Shown piece after piece: positions 8,842 through 16,362 of a stretch of DNA of 64,000 nt. Both the position numbers and the translations under genes were made by a program. A model generated the notes under the pieces. It was not told the DNA's origin and did no database searches. It saw nothing but the letters and a program-made list of their open reading frames with translations. Every line of letters starts with the position of its first letter. Position 1 is the stretch's first letter. The DNA comes from an uncultured Gemmatimonadota bacterium. GTDB taxonomy: Bacteria > Gemmatimonadota > Gemmatimonadetes > Gemmatimonadales > Gemmatimonadaceae. The stretch spans positions 1 to 64,000 of the forward strand of contig CAIVZZ010000001.1 in NCBI GenBank assembly GCA_903910555.1, written 5' to 3'.

Positions 8842-10467
8842 GTGGCCCATTCCCGCCGCGAATTCCTGAAGACCAGCGCCGAAGCCGCAGCAGTCGCGGC
8901 CGTCGGCGCGCGAGTCCTCTCCGGTGGCGACATCTTCGCCGCCTCTGCACCTCGCCCCACCATCGGCGACCCCGCGACACGAGAGCTGATGCAGGTCGCG
9001 CTCGACGTCGCCAAGAGCTCGGGCGCGTCATACTGCGACGTGCGCGTCAGCGCGCGACGTCAGCAGAACGTGAACGTGCGCGACAAGATCGTGCAGGGCG
9101 TCAGTGACAACGACACCTACGGCATTGGAGTCCGCACACTCGTCGACGGCGCATGGGGCTTCGCCGCGACGAGCAGCATGACCAAGGACGATGTCGCGAG
9201 CATCACCAAGGCCGCGATCATTCAGGCGAAGGCGAACCGCGCGAGCCAGCTCAAGCCGGTCGTTCTCGCGCCGACACCGGGCAATCAGATCGGCGAGTGG
9301 AAGAGTCCGATCCAGACCGATCCGTTCACCATCCCGATCGTCGATAAAGTCGCGCTGCTCCTCGCGGCCAACGCCGAGGCGGCGAAGGTGAAGAATGTGC
9401 GCAACGTGACGTCAAGCATGTTCTTCCTGCGGGAAGAGAAAACCCTGATGACGAGCGACGGCTCGTACATCGTGCAGACGATCTACCGCACGCAGCCGTC
9501 CATGACAGTCACGGCCGTCTCGGACGATCGCACGGACTTCCAGTCGCGCGCGTCGAACGATGTCGCGCCGATGGGAATCGGCTACGAGCATGTGATCAAC
9601 GCGAAGCTCTCGGAGAACGCGGTGAAGTGGGCGAATGACGCCGTGGAGAAGCTCTCCGCCAAGCCGGTTCTGCCGGGCAAGTACGATCTGCTCCTGCATC
9701 CGTCCAACCTCTGGCTCACGTTGCACGAGACGGTCGCGCATCCGACCGAACTCGACCGAGCCATGGGATACGAAGCCAACTATGCAGGTACGAGTTTCGT
9801 CGCGCCGCCGGAGAAGGTGCTCGGCACGCTGAAGTTCGGCTCGAGCGTCATGAATATTCAGGGCGACCGCGAGCAGCCCGGTTCGCTCGCGGCGATCGGA
9901 TGGGACGATGAAGGTGTGAAGCCGATCCGCTTCGACATCATCAAGGACGGCATTTTCGTCGACTATCAGACCACACGCGAGCAGGCGACGATGCTCGAGT
10001 GGTACTACAAGAAGGTCGGCAAGCCGGTGCGCTCGTACGGCTGCTCGTACGCGCAGAGCTGGGCCGATGTGCAGTTCGAGCGCATGCCGAACGTGTCGCT
10101 CCTCCCTGGCAAGAACGACTACACGTGGGAAGACATGATTTCGCAGATGGACAAGGGAATCGCGATCGTCGGCGACGGTTCGTTCTCGATCGACCAGCAG
10201 CGCTACAACGGGCAGTTCGCCGGCCAGTGCTTCTATGAGATCAAGGGCGGCAAAATCGTCGGCATGCTAAAGGACGTCGCGTACCAGTTCCGCACGCCGG
10301 AGTTCTGGGGCTCGATGAACCACATCGCCGGGCCGCGCTCGTACCATCTCGGCGGTGCGTTCGGCGACGCGAAAGGGCAGCCTGGTCAGTCCAACTCGAT
10401 CAGCCATGGATGCGTGCCCGCGCGCTTCGACCAGGTCAACATCATCAACACCGGGAGACAGGGATGA
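8842..10467 (+). CDS. tldD: TldD-family metallopeptidase with Tat-type signal
   Basis: A 541-residue member of the TldD/PmbA family, subunit of a heterodimeric zinc protease that degrades unfolded or modified peptides. The zinc motif HExxxH is present as HETVAH in TLHETVAHPTE. The chosen GTG at 8842 gives a short N-region leading into SRREFLK and then an Ala-rich hydrophobic stretch, which looks like a twin-arginine signal. An in-frame ATG at 8800 would add 14 residues. Export of the protein is therefore likely, unlike cytosolic E. coli TldD. It overlaps tldE by four bases (ATGA), which fits the two-subunit enzyme. Confidence 0.87.
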   Translation: MAHSRREFLKTSAEAAAVAAVGARVLSGGDIFAASAPRPTIGDPATRELMQVALDVAKSSGASYCDVRVSARRQQNVNVRDKIVQGVSDNDTYGIGVRTLVDGAWGFAATSSMTKDDVASITKAAIIQAKANRASQLKPVVLAPTPGNQIGEWKSPIQTDPFTIPIVDKVALLLAANAEAAKVKNVRNVTSSMFFLREEKTLMTSDGSYIVQTIYRTQPSMTVTAVSDDRTDFQSRASNDVAPMGIGYEHVINAKLSENAVKWANDAVEKLSAKPVLPGKYDLLLHPSNLWLTLHETVAHPTELDRAMGYEANYAGTSFVAPPEKVLGTLKFGSSVMNIQGDREQPGSLAAIGWDDEGVKPIRFDIIKDGIFVDYQTTREQATMLEWYYKKVGKPVRSYGCSYAQSWADVQFERMPNVSLLPGKNDYTWEDMISQMDKGIAIVGDGSFSIDQQRYNGQFAGQCFYEIKGGKIVGMLKDVAYQFRTPEFWGSMNHIAGPRSYHLGGAFGDAKGQPGQSNSISHGCVPARFDQVNIINTGRQG

Positions 10468-11879
10468 GCTCGTATATCGGACCGAAATCGCTCATGACGC
10501 CCGGCGGCATTCTCACGCGCGCCGAGGCCGAAGAAATCTGCAAGCGCGCACTCGCGGTTTCGCCGGCACCGGAGACGAGGGTGTCGATCAATAGCGCCGC
10601 GCGCGCCGACACGCGGTTCGCAGTGAATCAGGTGACGACATCGGGCGAGAACCGCGACACGTCCGTCACCATCACAGCGTACGTGGAGAATCGCGCGTCG
10701 AGCGTGACGACCAATCGTCTCGACGAGGCTTCGCTCGCGGCCGCCGCGAAACAGGCGACGGAAATCGCGCGGCTCGTTCCACCGAATCCGGAACGCATGC
10801 CGGAGCTTGGGCCGCAGAACTACCCGCCGGCAAAGGACCGGGTGATCACCCTTCCCGATCCGCTTGCGCGAGCGCTCGCGGCAAAAAAGGTGACTGAAGC
10901 GGCGCGCGCTGCGGGATTCGTGGCAACGGGGTTCATCGAATGTCGCGTTGGCGCGACCGCGCTTGCGAACTCGAAGGGACTGTTCGCATACGATCAGAGT
11001 TCCGCGGTGACGATGACGGCGACGGTGCGCACGCCCGATGGCACGGGATCGGGGTGGGCGTGCAGCGACGGCGATACGTTCGATGAGATCGACGCGCAAC
11101 ATGTCGCAGCAACGGCTGTCGAGAAGGCGCGCACGTCGCGGAACCCGGTCGCGATCGAACCGGGCAAGTACGTGACAATCCTCGAGAATACTGCGTGCGG
11201 AAATCTCGTGACGGCGATCGTTGGTGCGATGCAGGCGCGATCTGCCGACGAAGGACGCTCATTCTTTTCCAAGCCGGGCGGCGGCAACAAGCTCGGAATG
11301 AAGGTCGTGGACGAACGCGTCACGCTGATCTCCGATCCGGCCGACTCACCGCGCGCTGCGGGCGGGTATGACGGCGACGGCATGCCGGTCGAGAAGGTCG
11401 TGTGGATTGAGAACGGAATTGTGAAAAATCTGAACTACGACCGTTTCTGGGCACAGAAGACGGGGAAGGAACCGACGCACTCGGGCGGCGGTGGTGGACG
11501 CGGCGGCGGCGGCGGTGGTGGCGGCGGAACGTTCCGCATGATCGGCGGGACATCCACGATGACGGATATGATCAAGAGCACAGAGCGCGGCATTCTCGTC
11601 ACGCGCTTCTGGTATATCCGCGGCGTGGATCCGCGCGCACTGGTGAGCACCGGGCTCACGCGCGACGGCACATATCTGATCGAGAACGGCAAGATCTCGC
11701 ATCCGATCAAGAATTTCCGTTTCAACGAGTCGCCGATTTTCTTCCTGAACAATCTCGAGATGATGGGACCATCGATCCGCATCAATGCGTCCGAAGCACT
11801 GGGCGCGGGCGGCGCGACGATTGTTCCGGCGATCAAGGTGAGAGAGTTTACGTTCAGTTCGCTGTCGGACGCGATTTAG
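10464..11879 (+). CDS. tldE: TldE/PmbA-family partner subunit
   Basis: A 471-residue TldE/PmbA homologue, the second subunit of the TldD/TldE protease, which lacks the zinc-binding HExxxH motif as expected. Conserved family stretches include the TVRTPDGTGSG region, GGYDGDGMPVEKVVWIENG and the C-terminal RINASEALGAGGATIVPAIKVREF. A loop of about 15 Gly with one Arg (encoded 11483-11529) precedes TFRMIGGTSTM and is longer than usual. Translation is probably coupled to tldD through the ATGA overlap at 10464, with a GGGAGACAGGG ribosome-binding site upstream. Unlike its partner it shows no signal sequence, so its location relative to TldD is uncertain. Confidence 0.88.
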   Translation: MSSYIGPKSLMTPGGILTRAEAEEICKRALAVSPAPETRVSINSAARADTRFAVNQVTTSGENRDTSVTITAYVENRASSVTTNRLDEASLAAAAKQATEIARLVPPNPERMPELGPQNYPPAKDRVITLPDPLARALAAKKVTEAARAAGFVATGFIECRVGATALANSKGLFAYDQSSAVTMTATVRTPDGTGSGWACSDGDTFDEIDAQHVAATAVEKARTSRNPVAIEPGKYVTILENTACGNLVTAIVGAMQARSADEGRSFFSKPGGGNKLGMKVVDERVTLISDPADSPRAAGGYDGDGMPVEKVVWIENGIVKNLNYDRFWAQKTGKEPTHSGGGGGRGGGGGGGGGTFRMIGGTSTMTDMIKSTERGILVTRFWYIRGVDPRALVSTGLTRDGTYLIENGKISHPIKNFRFNESPIFFLNNLEMMGPSIRINASEALGAGGATIVPAIKVREFTFSSLSDAI

Positions 11880-11891
11880 TCTGCTAGAGAC

Positions 11892-11928
11892 AAAAAAAGG
11901 GCGACCCGCGATGGGTCGCCCTTTTTTT
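11892..11928. terminator. Bidirectional intrinsic terminator
   Basis: A perfect stem of GGGCGACCC pairing with GGGTCGCCC has seven A before it and seven T after it, so it can end transcription in both directions. It lies between tldE (plus) and the sigma-factor operon (minus). Confidence 0.95.
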
Positions 11929-11944
11929 CGCGCGTTATCGCGAG

Positions 11945-12223
11945 TTAATCCTTCTTGATCGCCTTCATGATCTCGCCCGGAAGCGAGGTCGGCGTCTTGA
12001 TACGGCGGCGCTTCCCCGTCTCGGCTTCGACGCGGCGCCAGAACTCATACTCTTTCTCAGCCGCGCGCAGCGCGGCCTCGTTGACGTTCTCGCCATCGAG
12101 CCACGCGTGAATCGCTTCCGGCGTATGCGCCGAAGCCATAGGCACTTCGCGATCCATCACCGGCTCCTGTTCAACTTTGCGCGCGGGAATCTCTGCATCT
12201 GCGCGCGGATCGAGATTGTCCAT
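11945..12223 (-). CDS. Small acidic/basic protein coupled to an ECF sigma factor; candidate reduced anti-sigma factor
   Basis: A 92-residue soluble protein with no cysteine and no membrane segment. The TGATG overlap with the sigma-factor stop (ATG 12223; GTG 12226 also possible) implies translational coupling, which is where anti-sigma factors normally sit. The segment AIHAWLDGENVNEAALRAAEKEYEFWRRVEAE resembles the start of anti-sigma domains (HAWLDGE), but the zinc-binding His/Cys set is missing. The C-terminus is basic (GKRRRIKTP). An anti-sigma role is inferred from position and this weak resemblance. Confidence 0.5.
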   Translation of the reverse strand: MDNLDPRADAEIPARKVEQEPVMDREVPMASAHTPEAIHAWLDGENVNEAALRAAEKEYEFWRRVEAETGKRRRIKTPTSLPGEIMKAIKKD

Positions 12224-12792
12224 CACAGGTATCGCTCCTCCAGCAGTTTCTGCAGTGCCTCGCGTGCACGATGCACACGCATCTTGAGAGCACCGACTGA
12301 TGTTTCGAGCAGCTCCGCCATCTCTTCGTACGAACGCCCTTCCACGTGCTTCATCACAAACGCTTCTCGCAGCGACGGCGGGAGCGCACCAAGGGCTTCG
12401 TCCAGATCCCCGCGCAGCTCACCCCGGTCCAGTTCTTCTTCAGGCGTCTCGTATCCAGACGGCTGGTCGTCCTCTTCGTAACTGAGATGCGTCCGGCGGA
12501 TGTTCTTCAGCCAGTCCTTACAGCCGTTCGCAACGATCCTGAAAACCCACGCATCGAAGCGGCCGCGCACCTCACCCAGGTGCTGATACGCCTTGATGAA
12601 CGAATTCTGCAAAATGTCGGCGGCGTCGTCGGGACTCCCCGTCATGCCGACCGCATGCCGGTACAGCGGATCGCTGTATCGACCGATCAACGTGGCGAAG
12701 GATTCACGATCGCCGGCCAGAACGCGGTCGATGATCGCTTGATCCGCGTCTATCTGGTCTTCTTGCGGTGGCTCTGCCTGCGTTGTCTTCAC
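12223..12792 (-). CDS. ECF-type RNA polymerase sigma factor
   Basis: A 189-residue group IV sigma factor. Region 2 runs from about residue 20 to 90 (FATLIGRYSDPLYRHA, then the -10-recognising DILQNSFIKAYQHL and WVFRIVANGCKDWLKN). Region 4 is in the C-terminal third (LPPSLREAFVMKHVEGRSYEEMAELLETSVGALKMRVHRAREAL) with a helix-turn-helix for the -35 element. GTG 12792 is preferred because region 2 spacing fits and a TACACT box lies six bases upstream; the longer reading adds 26 untypical residues. The stop overlaps the companion gene. The target promoters are unknown. Confidence 0.9.
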   Translation of the reverse strand: MKTTQAEPPQEDQIDADQAIIDRVLAGDRESFATLIGRYSDPLYRHAVGMTGSPDDAADILQNSFIKAYQHLGEVRGRFDAWVFRIVANGCKDWLKNIRRTHLSYEEDDQPSGYETPEEELDRGELRGDLDEALGALPPSLREAFVMKHVEGRSYEEMAELLETSVGALKMRVHRAREALQKLLEERYL

Positions 12793-12804
12793 GACGCTAG
12801 TGTA
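12793..12804 (-). promoter_or_regulatory. -10 box of a candidate leaderless sigma-factor promoter
   Basis: On the minus strand TACACT (12804-12799) is separated by six bases from GTG 12792, which would put the transcription start on the start codon. No ribosome-binding site is visible. Confidence 0.5.
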
Positions 12805-12933
12805 ACCTTTCACACGCGTTGCGAACAGACCTCGCCGCCGCCCGAAAGCCAGAGGTGCCGGTGCCGTCACGTAGATAAGACGATGAATCCATCGTCGGGT
12901 AACGCGTTCTGACGATTGGCGTTCCTTCGGGTG

Positions 12934-14283
12934 CTACGGGCATAGCTTCACCGCCGTGATGCCGGTGGGGGACGTGGCACCAACAGCGATCGCGAATCCG
13001 TATTTCGCGTCGATCGCGCTCGCGACGGCCGAACCTATCGCGGTCTGGCCCGCGGCATTTGGAAAGACGCCGTCGAGCGAGATGTATTTGCCATACGGAT
13101 AGACGCAGGTGAGTTGATCCGACGCCGCATACGTCGACCGTGCCGAAACTGGCGGCGGAAATACGCCGGTGAGATCGACAAACGCCCAGCCATTTTGCTG
13201 AGCGATCTGCTGGATTTGCGTGTTCATCTGCGTGACGGTGGCATCGAGCGTCGAGATATCGGCCGCGGTAAGGATCGCGTCTGCCGTCCCCGGCACATCG
13301 GTACAGGAAAGATTCTGCGGCACGCCCGTCGTCGCAAAACTCGCGGCGAGTGACGGCACCAGCGCAGCGGTGAATACAAAGTTTGCGCTCGTGCTGCAGT
13401 CCGCCGTCACGTTCACGCCGAAGGTCGCGAGCTCCGCGCGGTCATTCCAAAGCTCTGACGCGGGCCGCAGCGCATAAAGACTGGTCACTCGCGGCACGGA
13501 TAGCAGCGCGACCTTCGCGCCCGTGAGCTTCACACTGTCGGCAATCGCCGCGAACACCGGCGCGAATATCGCGGCCGGCACATATGTGAACGGAGTCGTC
13601 TGCGTATACGACGACGCGGGAATCAAGAGCCCGCTCGTCGCCGCGCCGAGCACTTCGCTCAGGCCGATCTCGACCGACACGAGCGACGCCCCTTCGATCC
13701 GAAGCGCCGTAACCTGCGACTGCGTGGAGCCGAGCACGAGCGGATAGCGCGCTCGATCGCCGGCGCTGTACGGAATGACCGCGTTGAGGACGATCTTCGG
13801 CGTGAGATTCAGTGCCGCCCACGCCGTAGCATTCGGAAGCGCGAGATTGTTCTGCGGCGGCGTCAGCGTATCGACCAATCCTGCGCAGCTTGAATCCGCG
13901 ATCGCGGTGCTCGCACCGGCGAGATCAACGCCGAGCTGCAACGGAGCGATGAGCGGCGGCTGACATCCCGGGGTGCGGAACATCGGCATGGCGAAGCTGC
14001 TGATGCCGCTGACAGTGGTATCGGTTACGACAAAGCTGAAGCCCGCGCCCGCCGCACGGGCGAGCAGCGCGGGCCACGACTGCAGTTGCGATTCGTATAT
14101 GACGCCGCCGGACTGCACGCCCATGGAAAGCCCGGTGCCGATAGCGACGTAATGGCCAAATGATGTCTCGCCTTTAGGCCCGGTGAAATGCGAGCCGTTC
14201 CCTTCGCACGACACAACGACCATCGCGGCGGCGAATAACGCCGTGATGGAAAGAATCGTCGTGCGAACACGCGAGCGGCGCAT
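12934..14283 (-). CDS. SGNH-hydrolase-fold lipoprotein lacking catalytic Ser and His
   Basis: A 449-residue lipoprotein: the signal peptide ends MVVVSC, with the acylated Cys at 26. The fold resembles GDSL/SGNH esterases. Block I would normally read GDSLxxG but here reads GTGLSMG, with Gly51 in place of the nucleophilic Ser. Block V, normally DGVHPxxxG, reads DGVFPNAAG with Phe for the catalytic His. The protein may therefore bind rather than hydrolyse its ligand, or use other residues. ATG 14283 is chosen for the lipobox distance, with GAGG upstream. A TAGAAT -10-like box lies at 14319-14314. It is upstream of the sigma-factor gene on the same strand, 140 bp away. Confidence 0.7.
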   Translation of the reverse strand: MRRSRVRTTILSITALFAAAMVVVSCEGNGSHFTGPKGETSFGHYVAIGTGLSMGVQSGGVIYESQLQSWPALLARAAGAGFSFVVTDTTVSGISSFAMPMFRTPGCQPPLIAPLQLGVDLAGASTAIADSSCAGLVDTLTPPQNNLALPNATAWAALNLTPKIVLNAVIPYSAGDRARYPLVLGSTQSQVTALRIEGASLVSVEIGLSEVLGAATSGLLIPASSYTQTTPFTYVPAAIFAPVFAAIADSVKLTGAKVALLSVPRVTSLYALRPASELWNDRAELATFGVNVTADCSTSANFVFTAALVPSLAASFATTGVPQNLSCTDVPGTADAILTAADISTLDATVTQMNTQIQQIAQQNGWAFVDLTGVFPPPVSARSTYAASDQLTCVYPYGKYISLDGVFPNAAGQTAIGSAVASAIDAKYGFAIAVGATSPTGITAVKLCP

Positions 14284-14339
14284 CAGCGGTGTGGCCTCAA
14301 CATTGTTCAACATTCTAGCGAGTGTCGCGCAGGGTTGCG

Positions 14340-15437
14340 TTACGATCGAGCGAACGCGTCCCAGCCGTGCGCGCGGACGAGCGCACCATGCTGGTCCAGC
14401 GTGGGCGGCGGCCGGCGAATGGATGCTGGCGAGAGCGGCTCGACCCCGGTCAGCGGAGACGTATTCAGGTCGCCAAGCGCCTCGAGCACGGTGCGCACAA
14501 CGCCGCACGGCACCCCGGCCTCTCCGAGCACCGACACCCAGTCAGCTGCGGTTTTTCCAGCCACGCGCGCGCCAATCGCGGCGACGACGTCCGCGCGGTG
14601 TGCGATACGGCCGGCGTTCGTGGCCAAGCGCGAATCCTCGAGAGCGGGAAGCTCCAGCGCACGCGCGAGTGCGGCGAACTGCCCGTCACTTCCGACGGCG
14701 ATCACGAGCGCGCGATCGCTCGCCTGAAATAGTTCGTATGGAACCAAGTTCGCGTGCGCATTCCCCCAACGGCCCGCCTCACGCCCCGTGACAAGCGCGC
14801 TCTGCGCGACATTTATGAGCGCGCTTGCTGCGCTCTGCTGAAGCGACACCGTCAGTCTGCGTTCGTCCGGCGTGCCGTTGCGCGCTCCCGCAAGCGCCGC
14901 GAGAATCGCGATCGCGGCGTCTTTCCCGGTCATCACGTCGACGAGCGCGACGCCGCTTTTCATCGGCGCTCCGCCCGGCTCTCCGGTGATCGACATCCAT
15001 CCCGATTCAGCTTGCACTACAAAATCGTACCCCGGCCGCGAACTCTCGGCGCCGAATCCCGTGATCGTGCACCAAATCAGTCGCGGATGTTTCGCGAGCA
15101 GCTCCGCGCTGTCGAGTGTTCGCTTCGCGAGTGTACCCGCGCGAAAATTGTCGATGACAACATCAGCTTCACCGGCGAGACGACGCAGCATCGTCTGATC
15201 TGCCGCGTCATCGAGATCTGCACCGACGCTGAGCTTGTTGCGATTGCAGCACAGGTAGTACGCGCTCTCGCCGCGCGAATCGAATGGCGGACCCCAGCCG
15301 CGACTCTCATCGCCAGAGCCAGGACGCTCGACTTTCAGGATATCCGCGCCCAAATCGCCAAGAATCATCGCGGCAAGTGGTCCGGCCAGCACCCGAGAAA
15401 GATCGAGTACTCGAACGCCTTTAAGTGGTTGATTCAT
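14340..15437 (-). CDS. CaiB/BaiF family (class III) CoA-transferase
   Basis: A 365-residue class III CoA-transferase, which moves CoA between carboxylic acids. Typical features are the opening GVRVLDLSRVLAGPLAAMILGDLGADILKVE, the NRNKLSVGADL segment, DVVIDNFRAGT, and the catalytic Asp in the SGVALVDVMTGKDA motif. The substrate pair is not deducible; relatives act on carnitine, formyl/oxalyl, bile-acid or succinyl groups. An ATG at 15437 follows a TATAAT -10 box by 11 bases within an unusually AT-rich upstream region. No acyl-CoA dehydrogenase or hydratase partner lies nearby. Confidence 0.88.
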   Translation of the reverse strand: MNQPLKGVRVLDLSRVLAGPLAAMILGDLGADILKVERPGSGDESRGWGPPFDSRGESAYYLCCNRNKLSVGADLDDAADQTMLRRLAGEADVVIDNFRAGTLAKRTLDSAELLAKHPRLIWCTITGFGAESSRPGYDFVVQAESGWMSITGEPGGAPMKSGVALVDVMTGKDAAIAILAALAGARNGTPDERRLTVSLQQSAASALINVAQSALVTGREAGRWGNAHANLVPYELFQASDRALVIAVGSDGQFAALARALELPALEDSRLATNAGRIAHRADVVAAIGARVAGKTAADWVSVLGEAGVPCGVVRTVLEALGDLNTSPLTGVEPLSPASIRRPPPTLDQHGALVRAHGWDAFARS

Positions 15438-15510
15438 ATGTCACTGTCATTATAATGTCTTATAACTGTTCTTATAGTATCGCTACTATTATGACTAATT
15501 CGTGGAGTAT
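15438..15510. promoter_or_regulatory. AT-rich, dyad-rich control region of the CoA-transferase gene
   Basis: This stretch is strikingly AT-rich for the window. It holds a perfect palindrome CATTATAATG (15448-15457, which contains the TATAAT -10 box of the minus-strand gene), direct repeats of CTTATA (15459 and 15471), and the inverted repeat ATAGTA-TCGC-TACTAT (15475-15490). The dyads overlap the predicted promoter, as expected of a repressor operator. Which regulator binds is unknown. Confidence 0.5.
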
Positions 15511-15570
15511 CGAAGTCAAAAAGTATCAAATTATGTCAAAATTGGCCTCAATCCATTGCCCCTGCATCAC

Positions 15571-15598
15571 TTGCCCCGCTCCACCTTTTCCATATACT
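15571..15598 (+). promoter_or_regulatory. Candidate sigma-70-type promoter of the 15724-22069 operon
   Basis: TTGCCC (15571-15576) and TATACT (15593-15598) are 16 bp apart. Transcription from here would give a leader of about 120 bases before the phasin-like gene at 15724. Confidence 0.4.
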
Positions 15599-15723
15599 TG
15601 CCCCCTGTTACTTCGCGCGGTTTCTCGTGATACCGATCTGACGGCCTGATTTTTGGCCGATCCGCGCGTCCAATTGATGCCGCCACACGAGCGGCGTCCT
15701 GCTCGTGCCCGGAGCGAGACCGC

Positions 15724-16323
15724 ATGACCGATAAGATTCCTGCCGCCGCGAAACCCGCTGCTGCAGTCGAACCAGTAACAGCTCCCGGCGCAGTGCCGCC
15801 GGTGCGCCGCCACCCAGGACATCGTGGCGCCGACGTGCGCGACACGGTCGCCGAGATGGCTGCCAAGGCACACGAGATCAGTATGGAAGCCGGGAGCAAG
15901 ATGGCTGCGGCGATGAAAGAAGTCATCGGCGCCGCCGCTGGTCTCTCGATCTTCACACTGGAGAGCGCGCGCGATCTCGTCCAGTACATGGTTCGTCGCG
16001 GTCAGATGACGCAAGACGAAGCCGACAAGCTGATTCGCGAGGCGGAAGACGCCTGGTCGAAGAAGCACAAGGGAAAGAAGCCGCCGCCACGCCTCGAGCA
16101 GAAGCCGAAGCCGGTGATCAAGCCGGTTCCGTATTCGCTGCCCAAGGCGGCACCGCCGCCGGTGCTGCCGAAAAAGGCTGGTGCGCCAGCGGTGAAGCCG
16201 GTGAGCGCGGTTAAAAAGGCGGTCGCTGCAAAGCCCGCGGCGAAAAAACCGGTTGCCAAGAAGCCGGTCGCGAAGAAGCCGGCCAAGCCCGCCGCAAAGA
16301 AAAAGGTCGCGCCAAAGAAATAA
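15724..16323 (+). CDS. Phasin/PhaF-like protein with histone-H1-like Lys/Ala/Pro tail
   Basis: A 199-residue two-part protein. Residues about 35-105 form an amphipathic helical segment (MAAKAHEISMEAGSKMAAAMKEVIGAA, then SARDLVQYMVRRGQMTQDEADKLIREAED) that resembles the helix and MTxxEAxxLI module of polyhydroxyalkanoate granule phasins. Residues about 110-199 are KKP/AAKKP repeats like histone H1 and the DNA-binding tail of PhaF. In PhaF the tail ties storage granules to the nucleoid; that role here is inference, and no pha biosynthesis gene is nearby. A CGGAG ribosome-binding site precedes the ATG. It is the first gene of a long operon. Confidence 0.6.
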   Translation: MTDKIPAAAKPAAAVEPVTAPGAVPPVRRHPGHRGADVRDTVAEMAAKAHEISMEAGSKMAAAMKEVIGAAAGLSIFTLESARDLVQYMVRRGQMTQDEADKLIREAEDAWSKKHKGKKPPPRLEQKPKPVIKPVPYSLPKAAPPPVLPKKAGAPAVKPVSAVKKAVAAKPAAKKPVAKKPVAKKPAKPAAKKKVAPKK

Positions 16324-16329
16324 GCTTTT

Positions 16330-16343
16330 CCCGCAACAGCGGG
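16330..16343 (+). other. Small intercistronic hairpin
   Basis: CCCGC-AACA-GCGGG forms a 5-bp stem 7 bases after the phasin-like stop. There is no T-tract, so it more likely stabilises or attenuates the message than terminates it. Confidence 0.35.
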
Positions 16344-16362
16344 TGAGGGGTTAATTTCGTTC

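Noticed and set aside
8842-11879. TldD/TldE pair as part of a microcin or peptide-modification cluster
   Set aside because: No precursor peptide, radical-SAM enzyme or exporter lies nearby; TldD/TldE are widespread housekeeping proteases.
12805-12870. Longer start of the ECF sigma factor at 12870
   Set aside because: The extra 26 residues are untypical of sigma factors and the TACACT box would be inside the gene.
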